Shown: positions 1-7,664, counted from the first letter of the stretch. The stretch is DNA of 12,206 nt from Odoribacter sp. (GCA_020024465.1 JAHHTT010000064.1:1-12206), one strand, 5' to 3'. Notes: generated by a model not told the origin, from the sequence alone. Made by a program: numbers and translations.

Positions 1-64
1 TATTCCGTATTCCGATAAGTGAGGAAAAAAACATATTATAATCTTTTATTCTTCCAAAAAAGTG

Positions 65-72
65 TATTTTTG
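65..72 (+). promoter_or_regulatory. Probable -7 promoter element of the MscS gene
   Basis: The octamer TATTTTTG matches the Bacteroidetes -7 consensus TAnnTTTG and lies 43 bp before the MscS start codon. No good -33 TTTG is seen at the usual spacing of about 20 nt (only a T-rich stretch at 43-47), so the promoter is inferred from the -7 element alone. Confidence 0.5.
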
Positions 73-115
73 CAAGAGTAATAGAATCGGATATGTAAAT
101 TAAAAAATAATAATT

Positions 116-958
116 ATGTTACTTACTGTAAATCCTGAAACTAATTTGAACTTTGGCCAAGTACTGGAAAAGTTGATGAATTTTGCCATAGATGCCGGTA
201 AAGACATTTTGGTTGCTATCCTGATTTATGTTATCGGGCGTATCATTATCAAGTATATTGGAAAATTGGTTTCCAAGATATTGGAAAAACGTCGGGTGGA
301 AATCAGTGTGCAGACTTTTTTGAAGAGTCTTCTGAAGATTTTGTTGAATCTGATTCTGGCATTTGCTATAATCAGTAAGTTGGGAGTTGAAACAACCAGT
401 TTTGCAGCCTTGCTGGCTTCTGCCGGTGTTGCTATCGGTATGGCATTGTCCGGTAATCTGTCCAATTTTGCCGGAGGATTGATCGTTTTGGTTTTTAAAC
501 CGTTTAAAGTAGGTGATTATATTGATGGGGCAGGAGTGTACGGTACGGTACAGGAAATACAGATTTTCCATACCATTTTGCTGACTCCGGATAATAAAGT
601 GGTTTATGCTCCGAATGGTGCATTAAGCAGTAATGCAATTACAAACTATAGCGGGAAAGATATCCGACGGGTTGATTTTACATTCGGAGTGGAGTATAAT
701 GAGGATTTTGATAAAGTAGAGGCGGTATTGAAGCGTATCATTGAAGCCGACAAGCGTATTTTGAAGACGCCTGAACCGATGATTGCCTTGGGTTCCTTGG
801 GAGCGAGCAGTGTGGATATAACCGTGCGTGTATGGGTGGCGACTCCCGATTATTGGAATATATTTTTTGATATGAACAAAGTTGTATATACAACCTTTAA
901 CAAGGAGGGTATCGGATTTCCTTTTCCACAGCTTACACTGCATCAGGCTGGAAATTGA
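116..958 (+). CDS. Small-conductance mechanosensitive channel, MscS family
   Basis: This is an inner-membrane channel that opens under membrane tension and releases solutes during hypo-osmotic shock. The 280-residue length is close to E. coli MscS (286). A first hydrophobic helix lies at about residues 28-46 and a second at about 70-90. The pore-lining TM3 at about 96-130 is rich in small Ala/Gly residues (AGVAIGMALSGNLSNFAGG) and runs into FKPFKVGDYI, the classic MscS join to the beta domain. The cytoplasmic part has VYGTVQEI and an APNGALSSNAITNYS segment, both typical of the family. The ATG at 116 gives a full-length N-terminus. It appears to be a single-gene transcript, ending at the hairpin shared with the convergent regulator gene. 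Family assignment is secure; gating properties cannot be read from the sequence. Confidence 0.95.
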   Translation: MLLTVNPETNLNFGQVLEKLMNFAIDAGKDILVAILIYVIGRIIIKYIGKLVSKILEKRRVEISVQTFLKSLLKILLNLILAFAIISKLGVETTSFAALLASAGVAIGMALSGNLSNFAGGLIVLVFKPFKVGDYIDGAGVYGTVQEIQIFHTILLTPDNKVVYAPNGALSSNAITNYSGKDIRRVDFTFGVEYNEDFDKVEAVLKRIIEADKRILKTPEPMIALGSLGASSVDITVRVWVATPDYWNIFFDMNKVVYTTFNKEGIGFPFPQLTLHQAGN

Positions 959-982
959 TGTTTAGTTGATATTTAGATATGT

Positions 983-1019
983 AAAGTCCCTGTCGGAAAA
1001 TGTCGGCAGGGACTTTTTT
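983..1019. terminator. Bidirectional terminator between the MscS and regulator genes
   Basis: A 10-bp perfect stem (983-992 with 1007-1016, AAAGTCCCTG/CAGGGACTTT) with a 14-nt loop is followed by T's on the plus strand and, read in reverse, by a T-run on the minus strand. It sits between two convergent genes, and its right arm and T-tract end at the stop codon of the minus-strand gene (1018-1020). Confidence 0.85.
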
Positions 1020-2676
1020 ATAGAAGTCTTAAAAACAATTCCTTGTTATCGGAATCTGAAGATTTGATTTGTAATTTGAGACGTGATTTGCGGGTGTAGA
1101 CATTCGTGATGTTGTTTTTCATGAACAGACTGATTACTTGTGGGGAAAAACCTGCAAATACATAACAGAGCAGTTGTATGTCGCGTTCTTTCATGCTGGG
1201 AAAATCATTTTTTAATTTCATCATGGCATTGTCGTGGCAAAGATTTACAATTGTTTCCAATTCCTGTTGCATTTTCGGATTTTCTGAAAACTCTAGGATA
1301 ATCTGTTTTACCTGTTGGAACATGTTGGTTTGCTGGATAGCCGTGTTCTCTTTTTCGTAGTATTTCCTGCCGAGCTTTTCGATTAATTCAAATCGTGATG
1401 CGACTAGCCCTTTTAAACGGCTTTCCATGTCTTGCCGTTCAATCAGACTGTCTGTGAGTCTTTTGTATTCTATGCTGGCTTTTTCGCTTAATAGCAGGTA
1501 ATGGTTTGTGCGTTCTCGCTGTATGTGTATGAAGCGTCGTATAATAAAACAAGTGGTAATGATTGATACAACAATGATAACCGATATGATTATTTCCCAA
1601 AAGTTTCGGATTTCCATCCGGTATTTTGCAAGTTCTGCCTGTTTTTTTAGATATTCCCGTTCAACCATGCCTGCTGAGAACTGTATTTCGCTACGTGTTA
1701 ATGAGTCTGTCAAGGTAATGTAGCGATGGATTCTGTCTATTGCATCTTGCAATTGTTCGGTCTGGGTGTTTATTTTAAAGGCAACGTATTGTAAGTATGC
1801 CATGTCGAAAGGATTGTTGCTGTGACTTTCAGCGAGATTCAGATAATGTCTGGCACTGTCGATATTATTCCTTATGACATTTATATTCATGAGTGTTTGA
1901 TATTTGTATAATGAATCGTTCCTCGCATATTTTTCTATGCGTTCTGGCAATGCTGGAGGAATGTCTTTTCTGTCTGTTATAACATAAAGAGAGGACAGGT
2001 TATTCATAGCTGTTTGTGCGGTTTCTTTGATATTTTGTTCGTCGGACAAATGCAGGGCAGTGGAGTAAAGTTTTATAGCCTTGGAGATGTTTTTCATTCG
2101 ACAAGTTGCTGCTGCCATGTCTAGAATTGCATATATTTCTTCTGTTGTGGCATTTGCTTTTTGCAAAAAGTCCCGCGATTGCTGAAAATAGAGAAAAGCT
2201 CTGTTATAGTTCATCTGTTCATAATAAACTTTCCCTATTTGTTTGTGCAATAAGCCTAATTCTTTATAGTTCGGTTCAGATGTTCGTCCCAGCATTTCAT
2301 CTATGATCAGAAACAATCGTAAAGCCTCCAGTTGGTTGTTTGCATTCAATTTGATTTTTCCCCGGTAAAACAAGGTCTTGCATTGGTTGGCTATGTCGTG
2401 AGAAGAATTCTTGTAATAATTCCAGGCTTGAAGAATCAGTGAGTCGTCTGTTACCTTGATGTTGTTTTTATCCAAGGCTTCCGAATACATCAAGGCATAC
2501 CTGGCATAGTCCTTGGGATTAAGTGATGACGGTTGAATCTGTTTTAATATGTACAAGGCACTATCCGGTTTATGAAGCAATAATCGTTCTGTTTCATCAA
2601 GCTGTAAATTATTGTTCTTTTTGCACCCTAGGAGGCAAAAGAGAAATGTGAATATTAAAATCAATTCATGTTTCAT
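1018..2676 (-). CDS. Membrane-anchored TPR regulator with C-terminal LuxR-like HTH (DUF6377-like)
   Basis: The 552-residue protein begins with a lipoprotein-type signal ending in LLGC (Cys18). A long all-helical region at about 30-345 carries TPR-like repeats, for example around YYEQMNYNRAFLYFQQSRDF. A single strong transmembrane helix follows at about 359-380 (EIIISVIIVVSIITTCFII). A charged, probably coiled-coil linker leads to a C-terminal domain at about 493-540 (MKERDIQLLCYVFAGFSPQV, then VYTRKSRLKLQI) resembling the divergent LuxR-type HTH of Bacteroidetes TPR regulators. The inferred architecture is a periplasmic TPR sensor, one membrane pass and a cytoplasmic DNA-binding end. Ligand and targets are unknown. 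The gene is divergent from a small outer-membrane protein gene, a possible but unproven target. Family placement comes from architecture and remembered motifs. Confidence 0.8.
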   Translation of the reverse strand: MKHELILIFTFLFCLLGCKKNNNLQLDETERLLLHKPDSALYILKQIQPSSLNPKDYARYALMYSEALDKNNIKVTDDSLILQAWNYYKNSSHDIANQCKTLFYRGKIKLNANNQLEALRLFLIIDEMLGRTSEPNYKELGLLHKQIGKVYYEQMNYNRAFLYFQQSRDFLQKANATTEEIYAILDMAAATCRMKNISKAIKLYSTALHLSDEQNIKETAQTAMNNLSSLYVITDRKDIPPALPERIEKYARNDSLYKYQTLMNINVIRNNIDSARHYLNLAESHSNNPFDMAYLQYVAFKINTQTEQLQDAIDRIHRYITLTDSLTRSEIQFSAGMVEREYLKKQAELAKYRMEIRNFWEIIISVIIVVSIITTCFIIRRFIHIQRERTNHYLLLSEKASIEYKRLTDSLIERQDMESRLKGLVASRFELIEKLGRKYYEKENTAIQQTNMFQQVKQIILEFSENPKMQQELETIVNLCHDNAMMKLKNDFPSMKERDIQLLCYVFAGFSPQVISLFMKNNITNVYTRKSRLKLQIKSSDSDNKELFLRLL

Positions 2677-2764
2677 GGCTCAAATATCGCAAAAACTTTC
2701 ATATTTCCATGCATGTAAGATGGGTGTAAGAAAACAAAGATGATTGTGTTTGTAATATACTTGT

Positions 2765-2772
2765 AATCTTTG
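2765..2772 (+). promoter_or_regulatory. Weak candidate -7 element for the beta-barrel gene
   Basis: AATCTTTG differs from TAnnTTTG at one position and has no well-spaced -33 element. It lies in the 200-bp divergent gap 2677-2876, where I see no better promoter on either strand and no RNA gene. Low confidence. Confidence 0.2.
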
Positions 2773-2876
2773 TGATACGAATGCTGTTGTAAGATTATAC
2801 AGTGCATATTATAACTCTTGATAACCTGAAATGTATTTTATTTGCAGCATGTCTTTTTCACTTAAAACATAAAAAC

Positions 2877-3410
2877 ATGAAACAAATTTTTATTTTATTA
2901 TTTTTTATTCCATGTTCATTATGGGGACAAGAAATTACAAAATTCGAGGTTGAAGTGGCAATAGGTCCTAATTTTGGAATGAAGAAGATGGAAGGTCGTA
3001 GTACTCGGAAATTATTGGATGTGATTTTGGAAGCAAGATGCAATTATACTTCCCATTTTGATTTCGGATTGCAATTTTTAGTAGGGACTTATGATTTATT
3101 GTATAAAGAAAGAAGTGTCGAGGTATCTTATCGAAATATGATATTACAACCTGTGGTTGATTATAATTTCAGTATTGGCAAGCACGTCACTTCATTTGTA
3201 GGAGGTGGATTAGGAATGGCAATTATAGATGTTGATTCAGGTTATGATCAGTTTAATTCTATTTGTTTTACGCCTCGTTTAGGCATTGAATTATTTAAGC
3301 ATTTAAGATTGACGCTTGATTATAGATTATTAAGGTGGGATTTAAGTTTTTGGAATTGCAGTGTCGGATTTGTGTTGGGGGGAGGTCATAAGACACGGAG
3401 ACACCATTAG
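2877..3410 (+). CDS. Small outer-membrane beta-barrel protein
   Basis: The product is a 177-residue secreted protein. The ATG at 2877 is chosen because it begins a clean signal peptide (MKQIFILLFFIPCSLWGQ, likely cut before Gln18); an upstream in-frame start at 2802 would bury that signal. The mature part alternates hydrophobic and polar residues in strand-like stretches (FEVEVAIGPNFGM, FDFGLQFLVG, LRLTLDYRLLRW, CSVGFVLGGG), as in small porin-like barrels of about eight strands. No specific function is recognisable. The C-terminus is odd: after the last apparent strand it runs into a basic tail (HKTRRHH) instead of ending near an aromatic residue, and its stop codon lies at the edge of a degenerate gene remnant. 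The native stop may therefore have been lost by rearrangement. It is divergent from the TPR/HTH regulator. Confidence 0.7.
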   Translation: MKQIFILLFFIPCSLWGQEITKFEVEVAIGPNFGMKKMEGRSTRKLLDVILEARCNYTSHFDFGLQFLVGTYDLLYKERSVEVSYRNMILQPVVDYNFSIGKHVTSFVGGGLGMAIIDVDSGYDQFNSICFTPRLGIELFKHLRLTLDYRLLRWDLSFWNCSVGFVLGGGHKTRRHH

Positions 3411-3607
3411 CCGTTTGTCTATTTCTTCGGGAGCCGATTGCATGATTTTTTCGACATCGCTGCCGATGATGTCGAGGTCTTCGGCAAAGCCAGATCCCAA
3501 TATGGAGCTGCTATAACAATTGTATCGGCGGTTGCAGACTGGCGGGCATATATTTATGGCTGGGATTTTTCTCTGATACATGCATTGATAAACAAAATCT
3601 TTTCCAT
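3408..3607 (-). pseudogene. Remnant of an NAD(P)H-dependent flavodoxin-fold oxidoreductase
   Basis: Three pieces of one protein family are recognisable in order on the minus strand. The start (3607 down to 3557) reads MEKILFINACIREKSQP and then stops. In the same frame after the stop, 3550-3476 reads YARQSATADTIVIAAPYWDL and on to PKT, the central segment typical of flavodoxin-2 type NAD(P)H oxidoreductases. In another frame, 3485-3408 reads AEDLDIIGSDVEKIMQ, continuing to EEIDKRL, like the C-terminal end of the same family. The region between the first two pieces and most of the catalytic domain are missing, so at least two deletions have occurred and the gene cannot make a working enzyme. 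It follows the pheS terminator directly and its tail touches the stop codon of the beta-barrel gene. Recognition rests on remembered family motifs, not on a search. Confidence 0.75.
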
Positions 3608-3621
3608 GATTTCTGCCCCGG

Positions 3622-3661
3622 TAAAAATGAATCCCGAAATATAGGGAATTATTTCGGGATT
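3622..3661 (-). terminator. pheS terminator
   Basis: A perfect 12-bp stem (3630-3641 with 3650-3661, AATCCCGAAATA/TATTTCGGGATT) with an 8-nt loop begins 27 bp past the pheS stop. On the minus strand it is followed by a short T-run (ATTTTTACC). Confidence 0.8.
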
Positions 3662-3687
3662 CTGTATCGTATAAAATAAATCGGCTC

Positions 3688-4707
3688 TTATATAGCTGTT
3701 GTGAACTGTTCCAGGAAACGGATGTCGTTGTCAAAGAACAAGCGGATGTCTTTGATTCCGTATTTCAGCATGGTGATACGCTCAATACCCATGCCGAGAG
3801 CGAATCCTGTATATTTGTTTTTGTCAATACCATTCAGTTCCAATACATTCGGGTCAACCATGCCGCAACCGAGGATTTCCAACCAACCGGTACCTTTACA
3901 TACATTGCAGCCTTTCCCGTGGCAAAGCGAGCAGGAAACGTCCATTTCTGCCGATGGCTCTGTAAATGGAAAATAGGACGGGCGTAAACGGATTTGAGTG
4001 TCTGCGCCGAATAGTTCCTTGGCAAAATAGGTCAAGGTTTGTTTTAAGTCTGCGAAAGATACATTTTCGTCAATGTATAAGGCTTCGATTTGGTGGAAAA
4101 TACAATGTGCACGTGCTGAAATGGCTTCATTGCGGAATACTCGTCCCGGAGTCACCAGACGGATGGGGGGAGTGTGACTTTCCATATCCCTTACCTGTAC
4201 GGAAGACGTATGGGTGCGTAATAGGATATCCGGATGTCTTTCAATGAAGAATGTATCCTGCATATCTCGTGCGGGGTGTTCTTCCGGGAAATTCAGAGCA
4301 GAGAAAACATGCCAGTCGTCTTCAATTTCCGGACCTTCTGAGATGGTGAATCCCAGGCGGGAAAATATGTTCAGTATTTCATTTTTTACAATTGACAGAG
4401 GATGGCGCGAACCTAAATTCACGGGATCGCCCGGCATGGTCAGATCGATGCCGGTTTTGTCAGTCTCTGTTGAGCATAATTGCTCTTTCAGTTCATTTAC
4501 TTTATTGAGTGCAGCTGTTTTCAGTCCGTTCAGTGCCTTGCCGATTTCTTTTTTCTGTTCGTTGGGCACATTTTTGAAGTTTTCGAACAATGCGGCAATA
4601 GTGCCTTTTTTGCTCAAGTGTCTGATTCTGAATTGTTCCACTTCTTCAGGAGTGGTGGCATTGAAGCCTGAAATTTCTGTTATAAGTTGGTTAATCTGAT
4701 CTAACAT
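3688..4707 (-). CDS. pheS: Phenylalanyl-tRNA synthetase alpha subunit
   Basis: PheS is the catalytic alpha subunit of the (alpha-beta)2 enzyme that charges tRNA-Phe with phenylalanine in the cytoplasm. The 339-residue protein has the N-terminal helical arm (about 1-85), then the class II core: HPARDMQDTF at 144-153, motif 2 around GRVFRNEAISARAHCIFHQ at 188-206, FPFTEPSAEMDV at 246-257 and motif 3 GFALGMGIERI at 301-311. A four-cysteine knuckle (CSLCHGKGCNVC, 259-270) precedes GTGWLEILGCGMVDPNV; this insert occurs in many bacterial PheS. The ATG at 4707 is preferred over the in-frame TTG at 4713. The beta subunit gene pheT is not adjacent, as both flanks are visible and hold other genes. It has its own likely promoter at 4735-4766 and a strong terminator. 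Confidence 0.97.
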   Translation of the reverse strand: MLDQINQLITEISGFNATTPEEVEQFRIRHLSKKGTIAALFENFKNVPNEQKKEIGKALNGLKTAALNKVNELKEQLCSTETDKTGIDLTMPGDPVNLGSRHPLSIVKNEILNIFSRLGFTISEGPEIEDDWHVFSALNFPEEHPARDMQDTFFIERHPDILLRTHTSSVQVRDMESHTPPIRLVTPGRVFRNEAISARAHCIFHQIEALYIDENVSFADLKQTLTYFAKELFGADTQIRLRPSYFPFTEPSAEMDVSCSLCHGKGCNVCKGTGWLEILGCGMVDPNVLELNGIDKNKYTGFALGMGIERITMLKYGIKDIRLFFDNDIRFLEQFTTAI

Positions 4708-4734
4708 TGTCAATGCGTTTGATTATCAAGGTTA

Positions 4735-4766
4735 CAAAGCTAAGGCATTTAATTGAAAATTGAAAA
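4735..4766 (-). promoter_or_regulatory. Probable pheS promoter
   Basis: On the minus strand TAGCTTTG (4735-4742) matches TAnnTTTG, with an imperfect -33 (TTTC/TTTT at 4762-4766) about 19-20 nt upstream. It lies in the 72-bp gap between the VanZ-like gene and pheS, so pheS need not depend on read-through. Confidence 0.55.
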
Positions 4767-4779
4767 TAAAGAGCAAAAA

Positions 4780-5169
4780 TTACTTTTTCCGGCGTAAAAT
4801 ACGCAAAATCATGGGATAACACAAGCAGGCGACTACAGCTCCGATGAAATCGGCTAATAAGTCATATACTTCTCCGCTTCGATTGAAAAAGTAATATTGT
4901 AGAATTTCAATCAGTCCTCCGTAGACAACCGTGTAGAGACAGGCTACCAGATAGGATTTCCAGCGGGGCAGATGGCTATAATGTATGAGTGGGAATATCA
5001 GCAGTAAAGAGGCTATGAAAAATAATCCACCGTGAACGAATTTGTCTATGTTGGGAATGTTAAGGTGTGGATTGGGTATGGCATCTCCGGGCAGCGTACA
5101 AAGAGTAAAAATAATCACTGTCCATAAAATGGTGATACCGATAATGGTGGTGCGTGGTGGTATGTGCAT
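4780..5169 (-). CDS. VanZ-like family membrane protein
   Basis: A 129-residue protein with about four hydrophobic helices (roughly 7-28, 42-60, 72-92 and 103-122). The early segment LCTLPGDAIP followed by IDKFVHGGLFF, and later YGGLIEILQYYFFNRSGEVYDLLADFIGAVVA, match the VanZ domain, including the conserved Glu in GLIEILQ and the DLLAD(F/N) motif. VanZ confers low-level teicoplanin resistance in enterococci, but most homologues, including single-domain ones like this, have no demonstrated role, so a resistance function should not be assumed. Its start is only 2 bp past the cyclophilin stop, so the two are almost certainly cotranscribed. Confidence 0.85.
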   Translation of the reverse strand: MHIPPRTTIIGITILWTVIIFTLCTLPGDAIPNPHLNIPNIDKFVHGGLFFIASLLLIFPLIHYSHLPRWKSYLVACLYTVVYGGLIEILQYYFFNRSGEVYDLLADFIGAVVACLCYPMILRILRRKK

Positions 5170-5171
5170 GA

Positions 5172-5984
5172 TTATGGTTCTATGATACGTACTTTAATTC
5201 GGATGTCTTCCAAAGGCCGGTCGTTTTTGTCTGTCGGGACGGCTGCGATTTTATCTATGACTTCAAATCCGTCTGTCACTTCGCCGAATACGGTGTATTC
5301 TTTGTCAAGGTGGTGTACTCCTCCTTGGTGGATATAGGCTTCTCTTTTGGCATCGTCCATGTATATTTTATCGGTGTTGGCATTCCATTCGAATTCGATA
5401 TCAGCTTTTATTTTATTGGCTATTTTACGGAATTCAGCTACTTTTTTCTGTTGGCGGAGAGTATCGAGGATGGCCTTTTTGTCAGGTGTATAATATTTTT
5501 TCTGGATAGCGCGTTTTATGGGGATATTGACTTGTTTTTCCATGATTTCCACTTCTTTGGGTGAATATTTCCGCCCTTGTACAATATAGAATTGTGATAT
5601 GTCGGATTCTTTGAAAAAATTTACGCGGTCCGGTTGTCGGGGAGCGGCGAGTGCTCCTTTTTTATGATAATGGTGAGGTCTGATTTCTGCATCGATGACG
5701 ATAGGTTTGCCATAGCCGATTTGACTTCCTTTGATGGCATTCCGGCTGTCTGAAGAGCCGCCTTGTATTACAAAATTCTTGACAACTCGATAGAACAGAG
5801 TGCCGTCGTAGTGTTTGGCTTTGGCCAGACGAATGAAATTGTCTCGATGTTGAGGTGTGTCATTGTATAATTTTACAGTCATGTTGCCATAGTTTGTTTC
5901 GATGACTGCTCTTACTTCTTTTTCCTGTGCAATAACAGAGTATGTATAAAAAAGTGCGAATAATGTCAGAATATATTGTTTCAT
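5172..5984 (-). CDS. Secreted peptidyl-prolyl cis-trans isomerase, cyclophilin type
   Basis: This enzyme catalyses proline cis/trans isomerisation during folding, here probably in the periplasm. The ATG at 5984 gives a 270-residue protein with a signal peptide (MKQYILTLFALFYTYSVIAQ, cleavage near Ala19). A longer start at 6011 would overlap the promoter -7 element at 6009-6016 and is rejected. Cyclophilin motifs are LFYRVVKNFVIQGG (63-76, the FHRVIPGFMIQGG motif with His replaced by Tyr), SQFYIVQG (130-137) and YTVFGEVTDGFEVIDKI (230-246). Between the last two lies an insert of about 80 residues (roughly 140-220), strongly charged and helical, absent from standard cyclophilins; I believe related Bacteroidales enzymes share it. 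It heads a unit with the VanZ-like gene. Confidence 0.9.
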   Translation of the reverse strand: MKQYILTLFALFYTYSVIAQEKEVRAVIETNYGNMTVKLYNDTPQHRDNFIRLAKAKHYDGTLFYRVVKNFVIQGGSSDSRNAIKGSQIGYGKPIVIDAEIRPHHYHKKGALAAPRQPDRVNFFKESDISQFYIVQGRKYSPKEVEIMEKQVNIPIKRAIQKKYYTPDKKAILDTLRQQKKVAEFRKIANKIKADIEFEWNANTDKIYMDDAKREAYIHQGGVHHLDKEYTVFGEVTDGFEVIDKIAAVPTDKNDRPLEDIRIKVRIIEP

Positions 5985-6008
5985 AGTACAACTTATAATC
6001 AGTGCCCC

Positions 6009-6040
6009 CAAAGATATTATCCCGTTTTTAAATTCGCAAA
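6009..6040 (-). promoter_or_regulatory. Promoter of the cyclophilin-VanZ unit
   Basis: On the minus strand TTTG (6037-6040), a 20-nt spacer and TATCTTTG (6009-6016) exactly fit the Bacteroidetes -33/-7 pattern. A start site near 6002 would lie about 18 nt before the ATG at 5984 and fixes the choice of start codon. Confidence 0.75.
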
Positions 6041-6050
6041 TCTTAATATT

Positions 6051-7259
6051 TTAATTTTGAGCATAAAGTTTACGGATTAGGTAGCGCACGGGGAAATAGG
6101 ACGCTGTGTATCCGATAAAAAGTACGACGGCCACAATGATGAGCAGATCGCTGAATATTAATTTTACGGGATAGGCATTGACAATATAACCGCCGTCACC
6201 CAGTGTGATAATTCCGAATTTTTCTTGTATGAGGCAAATCGCCGTGCCGATGACGAGGCCGAAGAAGGTGCCTGTCAAAGTAATCAGATTTCCCTCGGTT
6301 TTGAAGATGGCAATCATTTTTTTATCTGTCATTCCCAGGGATTTATAGGTGATAAGATCCTCTTTTTTATCAAGTATCAGCATAGAAATGGAGCCGATAA
6401 TGTTAAAAGAGGCTATGAATAAAATAAATAACAATATAAGAAATACGGCTAATTTTTCTGATTTCATCATGGCATAGAAGGCCTGGTTGTGTTGGTATTT
6501 GTCTTCTATACGGTAGATGGAAGGTAGTTTATCGGTCAGTTCTTTTTTGACAGTTTTCAGTTTGGATGAATCTGACAAACGAATTTCCACTTTGGACAAA
6601 CGCTTGCCTGTATTGAATAATTCACGGGCGAGTTGTAAATCAGTGATAATGTATTGTGCGTCTATATCCTGTTGTGAACTGAAATAAGCGGTCGGATAGG
6701 CCTGTCGGGTCTTCAGTGCTGAGATGCTTGTCTTTTTGTGGAAATCGGGATAATAAAGCAGAATCGGTGCGTCAGAACCGAGCGGAGCTTGCAAGTGGGC
6801 CGCGACACCATATCCCATAATGGCTTGGTAGCCTTGGGGTGTTTGTAATTGAAAGATTCCTTCCAGCAAATTGTCTGTGATGCCGGAATTATTGGCATAG
6901 CTTTCGTCAACACCTTTTACAACGACCGGAAGCAAATGCTCTTTGTAGCGGGCCAGAGCTTTTTCTTCTATGATATTGTTATAAGAGGAGATGTCCGGTT
7001 GTGCTGTGATAATCCGGTAGAAAGAGGAATCAAAAGAAGCATATTTCCCGGTTGCAGGAGAAATGATTAAATCAGGGGTGAAACTGCTTGTGCTTTTCTG
7101 TAGCAATACATCCATGCCGTTGAAGACGGAAAGTACGACAATAAGAGCTGTTGTGCCTATTGTTACTCCCGTTACGCTGATGGCAGAGATGATATTGATG
7201 GCATTTTGTTTCTTCTTGGAAAAGAGATAGCGCCGTGCTATAAAGAAAGGCAACCGCAT
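6051..7259 (-). CDS. ABC transporter permease, LolC/LolE-FtsX type
   Basis: A 402-residue inner-membrane protein of the MacB/FtsX permease superfamily. The start FIARRYLFSKKKQNAINIIS, then the first membrane helix at about 21-48 (ISAISVTGVTIGTTALIVVLSVFNGM), is the LolC/LolE N-terminal signature. A periplasmic domain of about 220 residues follows, then three membrane helices at about 272-295, 318-345 and 370-390, with the cytoplasmic coupling segment DLITYKSLGMTDKKMIAIF. In proteobacteria LolCDE extracts lipoproteins for export to the outer membrane. The partner ATPase (LolD-like) is not in this window, so a lipoprotein-release role is inferred from family resemblance. It begins 7 bp after the rbfA stop, indicating cotranscription. 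Confidence 0.88.
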   Translation of the reverse strand: MRLPFFIARRYLFSKKKQNAINIISAISVTGVTIGTTALIVVLSVFNGMDVLLQKSTSSFTPDLIISPATGKYASFDSSFYRIITAQPDISSYNNIIEEKALARYKEHLLPVVVKGVDESYANNSGITDNLLEGIFQLQTPQGYQAIMGYGVAAHLQAPLGSDAPILLYYPDFHKKTSISALKTRQAYPTAYFSSQQDIDAQYIITDLQLARELFNTGKRLSKVEIRLSDSSKLKTVKKELTDKLPSIYRIEDKYQHNQAFYAMMKSEKLAVFLILLFILFIASFNIIGSISMLILDKKEDLITYKSLGMTDKKMIAIFKTEGNLITLTGTFFGLVIGTAICLIQEKFGIITLGDGGYIVNAYPVKLIFSDLLIIVAVVLFIGYTASYFPVRYLIRKLYAQN

Positions 7260-7266
7260 ATTCCTG

Positions 7267-7602
7267 TTATTTCAACAATTCGTCGATTTTGTCGATGTAA
7301 TCAAGGCTGTCATCCACAAAAAAACGCAGTTCCGGAATAATGCGCATTTGTTTGCCGATTTTCCGTCCTAAAATGAAACGGATGCTCTTATTATGCTCTT
7401 CTAAGCTTTTCATAACACTCTCGGAACGTTCGGAAGGAAAGATGCTGACATAAATTTTGGCATACGAAAGGTCGGAACTCACTCTTACGGTGGTAATCGA
7501 TAACATTGCGCCTACCGTGTATTCCTTGCACTCTTGTTGGAACATTTCGCTTAAGTCTCTTTGTATGAGACGAGCGACTTTATTTTGTCTGATAGAATCC
7601 AT
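7267..7602 (-). CDS. rbfA: Ribosome-binding factor A
   Basis: RbfA is a small KH-fold protein that binds the 30S precursor near helix 1 of 16S rRNA and assists late maturation and cold adaptation. The 111-residue product starts MDSIRQNKVARLIQRDLSEM and continues through VRVSSDLSYAKIYVSIFPSE to a C-terminal segment ending LRFFVDDSLDYIDKIDELLK, all RbfA hallmarks. The ATG at 7602 is chosen because in-frame sequence upstream runs back through the tRNA-Pro gene and cannot be coding. It is the first gene of the unit continuing into the LolC/E-type permease. Confidence 0.96.
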   Translation of the reverse strand: MDSIRQNKVARLIQRDLSEMFQQECKEYTVGAMLSITTVRVSSDLSYAKIYVSIFPSERSESVMKSLEEHNKSIRFILGRKIGKQMRIIPELRFFVDDSLDYIDKIDELLK

Positions 7603-7632
7603 ATCGTAAAAATTATTTGAAAATTTTTTCTG

Positions 7633-7640
7633 CAAATATA
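7633..7640 (-). promoter_or_regulatory. Probable -7 element of rbfA
   Basis: The minus-strand octamer TATATTTG fits TAnnTTTG and lies 30 bp before the rbfA start. No matching -33 box is visible 19-20 nt upstream. Confidence 0.55.
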
Positions 7641-7664
7641 GTATTTTTTTTCTGAAACATTTAT

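Noticed and set aside
991..1006. Direct repeat TGTCGG twice near the MscS 3' end
   Set aside because: It lies in and beside the loop of the terminator hairpin, is too short to mean anything, and has no further copies nearby.
2802..2876. Upstream start for the beta-barrel gene
   Set aside because: It would place 25 residues before a clean signal peptide starting at 2877.
3438..3644. A plus-strand 68-residue frame beside the beta-barrel gene
   Set aside because: It is antisense to the oxidoreductase remnant, whose minus-strand reading gives recognisable family motifs.
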